A stretch of DNA of 9,649 nucleotides from Hyphomicrobiaceae bacterium. Lineage in GTDB: Bacteria > Pseudomonadota > Alphaproteobacteria > Rhizobiales > HXMU1428-3. Of this stretch, positions 7,501-9,649 are shown one piece after another. Position numbers and translations under genes: made by a program. Every line of letters starts with the position of its first letter. Position 1 is the stretch's first letter. Location: NCBI GenBank assembly GCA_028285025.1, contig JANQQH010000457.1, positions 1 to 9,649 on the forward strand, written 5' to 3'. The notes below the pieces were generated by a model. That model did no database searches. It saw only the letters and a program-made list of their open reading frames with translations, and was not told the DNA's origin.

Positions 7501-9649
7501 TATTTTCTGGTGTATCGTACAATATCAGTACGAATGATTTTTATCTGGCTGATGTCGATAGTCTGTCGAATATCTATAGCGCTGCGATCAATATGCTAAG
7601 CAATGATCAAACCATTGCGGAACAGCAATGGGCAGACCATTGGGGTCCTGCCCTTTCTGTATTGTCCAGAACTTTGCATCGGTCTGACCAAAATATGGTG
7701 CGTTCAGATTTTGAAGTACAGAATCTTGTGCGGGCCATACATAATACAGGTACCTCTATATCCTTGATAGCTCTGGCAACGGGCTTAGGTCTTGAGAACT
7801 TGCAAGTTGCTGAACAGACCGGGTCTGTTTTGTCTCGCACAGCTGGGTCTCATGAAACGCAAATTTTCGTAAGCGGTGAAGGTAATGACCAGCTGATTGG
7901 TGGCAATTGGCAAGATGTTTATATTTTTAGCGCGAATTTTGGCAATGATATCATTGATGACCAAGATCTAACCATTACCGGTGATCGCATTCGTTTCACT
8001 GATTTAAACGCTGACCAGTTAACGATCGAGCGTGTTGGTGACGATTTGGTTATCAGCGTGAATGGAACGACAGATACGATCACTGTCAAAAATCAGTATA
8101 AAACTCCCGTTGGTACGCAAGCTAGCCAAGGACAACCCGGGTTTGGCATAGAAGATATCCAATTTGCAGATGGGACCATTTATGAGGCGGGTGATATTGC
8201 CATGGCAATCGGTCTTGGAACGGACGGAGATGACACTATCATCGGGTCTGTCCGAGAAGATGTTCTTGAAGGCCTAAAAGGAAATGATGTTTTAAAGGGG
8301 GGTGATAGTGGCGATATTTATTTCTATACTTTAGGGGATGGAAATGATCAAATCCATGATGTTAGAACGTTGACATTATTAACGGGGTCTGACTCTCTGT
8401 TTTTACTAGGCGGCATAGAACAAGAGGATATTTCTGTTGGCCGCGAAGGAAAATCAGATGACGTTACCCTCACCTTTAGCGATGGCGGCAGCGTAACTCT
8501 TATTGATCAGGCTCACTATAATGGCTTAAGTTTGGGCGGTTTTGATCTAGATAACCGGATCGAATATTTCTTTTTTACCAGTGGTGCTACAATGAACTGG
8601 GTTGAGTTGCAATCTATGCTCATTAACACCTACACAACTGAAAATGATGACACAACGTACGGCTTTGCGACACCTGATGAATTTCTCTCTTCTGCTGGGA
8701 ATGACTTTATTTCTGGTTTAGATGGCGGAGATACTTATCATTTTGATCTGGGCAGCGGACAAGATACCATTCATGATGATGCACAATTGATTAACATTGC
8801 CGTGACGGCTGTGGTTTCAGCTGATTGGCAAGAAGAAGACAAGCTCATTTTTGGTGAGGGCATAACTTTAAATGATGTAATTTTCTCCCGTAACAGTTCT
8901 GATCCTGATGTGACAATTTCGTTCACCAATTCTACTGACTCACTAACCATTATCGATCAATTTCACGCGTTTTATGGTGATCTTTTTGGCATAATTGGCA
9001 AACAATGGCTTGATCGAATTGAAACATTTGAATTTTCAGATGGCACAATCCTGACGTGGGAAGATATTCTTTCATTGGTGACCCAAGGTGATGATGGGGA
9101 TAATAATATCTATGGGGCTTATTATGCCGATACGCTTGATGGCGGCCTAGGCAATGACTTCTTATCAGGTGGAGATGACAGTGATGTTTATTATTTTGGC
9201 AAAGGCTATGGCCAGGATGTCATAGAAGACAACCAAGAGATTATTCTAACCGCCTCAAACGATAAGGTGATCTTTAAGTCAGGCGTTTCTTATGATGATT
9301 TGATTTTCACCCGAGGGTCTTCGGATGATCTGATCATTTCATTTATCGATGACGATGCAACGCTTACCCTTCGCAATCAATTTAATAAAGCTTACACAGG
9401 ACTTGGGCCCTATTGGTTTGATCGGATTGAGACGTTTGAATTTGAAGACGACCCTTCAACCACAGTGAGCTGGCATGAATTTTTTGCATCATTTGTTGCC
9501 CAAGCGAAAACCGATGGCAATGATGAAATCTATGGCTTTGATTGGGAAGACACATTAGATGGCGGTTTGGGTGATGATTTTCTCTCAGGCGGCAATGAAA
9601 ATGATACCTACATTTATGGCCTTGGTTATGGCCATGACGTTATTGGTGA
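3744..9649 (+). CDS. Giant RTX protein with N-terminal lipase and FrpC-like self-processing module, 3'-truncated
   Basis: The frame stays open from the ATG at 3744 to the window edge (1968 complete codons), with no stop and no cysteine seen. Domains by residue: lipase-like alpha/beta hydrolase ~1-275; undefined 276-546; degenerate RTX block 547-584; another around 723-793; hydrophobic segment 839-873; FrpC-like self-processing module from D947-P948 to ~1124 with five calcium loops; helical linker ~1125-1376; RTX-related repeats from 1377 on. It is Asp/Gly/Asn-rich and acidic, with no N-terminal signal peptide, as expected for a type I secretion substrate; the C-terminal signal lies beyond the window. 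The modules after D947 follow the order in meningococcal FrpC as I remember it. FrpC itself has, to my knowledge, no lipase domain. The protein is probably an extracellular or surface lipolytic effector or toxin, but its target is unknown. The upstream gene overlaps by 4 bp. Confidence 0.93.
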   Translation, partial: MTSPTLMQAILAMDAYNQGYNPGLDHGESQIGNATVRPRESLVSDDEYANWQTAGFYAVAYNYDDQTVISYRGTDNYSLFTDSNGNPSDVVNGWITGAGAWQTDQVRLAAQFFQAVQDSTQNIISLTGHSLGAGLAGIVGSIYGHAVTLFDNMPFELSADNIYYYANLSDAEIAQQAGEAANLGNTFNQALYDSTYDDLVAKRTYARDTFYDGGEAWDQNRFLIDGYAVTGEVLQFIRDLPPTQNSPVTYLDSNGGTRSWIDLHSQSLLVNLQFAQEKGLTDWHRIGGDLWDAAFSEEVGEAAGFKDDVKGHYSASSKLLSALAYSAIDEGNLVFGDTGIRAMFDDADQLGKVLSSPTSNSFLGTASDEIAQIFVQYAGILANYKVSSNNDILNLDPETGIIDVTDDNQLLSIDLSSTLWTDVFENGLNGGPFKPIAGEITPFKKDEFFTQLFTQNGQSDIQKTLSELGLSWNNEGTNEATFDSLATFVWGAGGRHVFDRVNIATKNSGPDKTIGERRYDTDLDKLIGNEVRVDVYAGVEQNDKITGTQYNELIFTGKGTDKITATGGRDFISGGDGNDTVDYSSLDNNNNPILLTVDQAKEFGAQNAPGTTPLVEVVKNFDSVEARDLLHSIEVLTGTDYIDYLIVNDLPEDLKLKIQNLGGTANEPLGDIIYAKDVEGGVEINVNDGNGYLKKKSGPGGIIEFENLLVESSSPDNKANIVLTDDDDIITGHFGAVDIYGGAGNDEIRSYDNEFSSLYGGEGEDLIISTGAGEAYLYGGDGSGADNSKDIFSVSHGDLVMDAGVEDELAWDNLLVRGGVQSWWMEKGWASWQPTTSIFSSSPLSFVSAFGALAPLMKLSMQFDIFTSLMFQFRMTDSGQLVVQTAMDRGGRAVIENYDVDLDTGQGTAGVTVFQQNLIDSGSIGQLKQYVNLAMKAGFGTGFDGQDPLILDLDGDGIELSSLNAGNIYFDLDNDGFAERSAWTKNGDDGFLVRDLNGNGQIDNITELFGTRETPGLTALAALDSNQDGKISADDAAFNELQVWQDFNSDGKTDAGELSTLAQLGISEISLTGTTPSETTIRGNTIREESIFTRDDGTTGTVSDVLLQTLEIETRYLGDATISTEAAGLPALKGFGNLTDLQISMTNDQSLLEAVEDFTLLPASISWDELQLETQEILYKWAGVENVTPTALATGVDAQMLAFLEVYSGTQLVSRDANGNPDVNNANELITTWNEVLESSTIRLGAQGPWASVFSGVSYNISTNDFYLADVDSLSNIYSAAINMLSNDQTIAEQQWADHWGPALSVLSRTLHRSDQNMVRSDFEVQNLVRAIHNTGTSISLIALATGLGLENLQVAEQTGSVLSRTAGSHETQIFVSGEGNDQLIGGNWQDVYIFSANFGNDIIDDQDLTITGDRIRFTDLNADQLTIERVGDDLVISVNGTTDTITVKNQYKTPVGTQASQGQPGFGIEDIQFADGTIYEAGDIAMAIGLGTDGDDTIIGSVREDVLEGLKGNDVLKGGDSGDIYFYTLGDGNDQIHDVRTLTLLTGSDSLFLLGGIEQEDISVGREGKSDDVTLTFSDGGSVTLIDQAHYNGLSLGGFDLDNRIEYFFFTSGATMNWVELQSMLINTYTTENDDTTYGFATPDEFLSSAGNDFISGLDGGDTYHFDLGSGQDTIHDDAQLINIAVTAVVSADWQEEDKLIFGEGITLNDVIFSRNSSDPDVTISFTNSTDSLTIIDQFHAFYGDLFGIIGKQWLDRIETFEFSDGTILTWEDILSLVTQGDDGDNNIYGAYYADTLDGGLGNDFLSGGDDSDVYYFGKGYGQDVIEDNQEIILTASNDKVIFKSGVSYDDLIFTRGSSDDLIISFIDDDATLTLRNQFNKAYTGLGPYWFDRIETFEFEDDPSTTVSWHEFFASFVAQAKTDGNDEIYGFDWEDTLDGGLGDDFLSGGNENDTYIYGLGYGHDVIG
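5382..5495 (+). repeat. Degenerate RTX nonapeptide block 1
   Basis: Residues 547-584. Glycine/aspartate nonapeptide-like units include GKGTDKITA, GGRDFIS and GGDGNDTVDYS (GGDGNDT at 574-580). Only the last unit is close to the GGxGxDxUx consensus. It probably forms a short calcium-binding beta roll after the lipase region. Confidence 0.75.
5910..6122 (+). repeat. Degenerate RTX nonapeptide block 2
   Basis: Residues 723-793. Units include DDDDIITGHFG, YGGAGNDEI (GGAGND at 741-746), YGGEGEDLI and YGGDGSGAD, spaced irregularly. It lies upstream of the hydrophobic segment and the self-processing module, so it would stay with the lipase half if the protein is cut at D947-P948. Confidence 0.75.
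6258..6362 (+). other. Hydrophobic segment before the self-processing module
   Basis: Residues 839-873 form a long hydrophobic, Ser/Phe/Met-rich run (FVSAFGALAPLMKLSMQF is its core) in an otherwise polar, acidic protein. It ends 73 residues before D947. It could insert into or lie on a membrane, or pack as a helical hairpin. It is less uniformly apolar than a true transmembrane helix pair. Confidence 0.5.
6582..7115 (+). other. FrpC-like Asp-Pro self-processing module
   Basis: Residues 947-~1124. In meningococcal FrpC, calcium triggers autocatalytic cleavage of an Asp-Pro bond at the start of a ~177-residue module, and the freed Asp carboxyl can form an isopeptide bond to a lysine. Here D947-P948 is followed by LILDLDGDGIEL, exactly the expected layout. 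Calcium loops start at D952 (DLDGDGIE), D971 (DLDNDGFAE), D995 (DLNGNGQID), D1024 (DSNQDGKIS) and D1046 (DFNSDGKTD). ITELFG, AALAALDSN and LQVWQDF...ELSTLAQLGI match the FrpC module as I recall it, as does the later GNTIREES...DGTTGTVSDVLL. The module end is estimated by length. Activity is predicted, not shown. Confidence 0.8.
7116..7871 (+). other. Helical linker between processing module and RTX repeats
   Basis: Residues ~1125-1376. It lacks Gly-Asp repeats and is rich in Leu, Ala, Glu, Ser and Gln, suggesting alpha helices. LPALKGFGNLTDLQISM, EILYKWAG and FLEVYSGTQLVSRD have recognisable counterparts at the same place in FrpA/FrpC, so it belongs to that architecture. No catalytic motif is seen. 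If the acyltransferase acts on this protein, lysines here (in ALKGF, LYKWA) are among the places to look, because in HlyA acylated lysines lie before the RTX repeats. Confidence 0.6.
7872..9649 (+). repeat. Tandem haemolysin-type calcium-binding-related repeats (HCBP-related), truncated
   Basis: Starting with SGEGNDQLIGG, four complete long units and a fifth, cut one follow. Each opens with D-x-Y-x-F/Y and a G-x-G-x-D-x-I turn: DVYIFSANFGNDII (1391), DIYFYTLGDGNDQI (1524), DTYHFDLGSGQDTI (1663), DVYYFGKGYGQDVI (1814), DTYIYGLGYGHDVI (1954). Spacings are 133, 139, 151 and 140 residues. Inside each unit a D-x-L/I-x-F strand, a DD/V-I-F-x-R strand and an IEx-F-F-DGT-like end recur, and units are joined by short GG-G-ND nonapeptides (DTLDGGLGNDFLSGG). 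This matches the repeats at the C-terminus of FrpC. The DNA of the copies has diverged, so the repeats are old. The array runs off the window. Confidence 0.85.

Noticed and set aside
3744..9649. Frameshift or multiple fragmented genes in the region after 3747
   Set aside because: Reading the frame through from 3744 gave no stop and continuous domain logic (lipase, RTX blocks, processing module, repeats), so this is one intact frame cut only by the window edge.
7872..9649. CRISPR-like or recent DNA tandem repeat
   Set aside because: The periodicity is at protein level (~133-151 residues); the DNA copies are diverged and have no short identical repeat with spacers.

Overview
The window looks like a marine-type or environmental alphaproteobacterium, most likely Hyphomicrobiales. 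This rests on the queG/SDR gene pair, on protein sequence flavour and on recalled alphaproteobacterial homologues of the acyltransferase and lipase-RTX proteins. No search was run, so genus and species are not called. All genes read on the + strand.

Layout. (1) Positions 1-1822 hold a housekeeping pair: the 3' part of queG (epoxyqueuosine reductase, tRNA modification), overlapping by 11 bp an atypical SDR/YeeZ-like NAD(P)-binding protein. (2) Positions 1823-2166 are an A+T-rich spacer with no credible gene; it contains a short direct repeat and a 6-bp inverted repeat that could belong to the control region of the next cluster. (3) Positions 2167-9649 are an RTX protein cluster: an HlyC-type toxin-activating lysine acyltransferase (2167-2931), a membrane-anchored protein of unknown family (2989-3747), and a very large RTX protein (3744 to beyond the window edge). 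The last two overlap as ATGA, so they are probably translationally coupled.

The large protein is the main interest. At least 1968 residues are visible, and I saw no cysteine in the translation. In order it has: an N-terminal class-3-lipase-like alpha/beta hydrolase domain (RGTD, GHSLG, Asp and His candidates); two small degenerate RTX blocks; a hydrophobic segment; an Asp947-Pro948 bond that opens a module with five EF-hand-like calcium loops, closely resembling the self-processing module of meningococcal FrpC; a helical linker; then about 135-150-residue repeats of the haemolysin-type calcium-binding-related kind, which continue past the window. The C-terminal type I secretion signal and any HlyB/HlyD-type transporter are not in view.

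Working model (inference): the RTX protein leaves the cell unfolded by type I secretion, folds on extracellular calcium, and may then cut itself at Asp-Pro. This would free, or covalently attach, a lipase-bearing N-terminal half of about 947 residues. The acyltransferase could acylate lysines on this protein or on another RTX partner. The coupled membrane protein could be an anchor, chaperone or protective partner, in a gene position analogous to FrpD next to FrpC.
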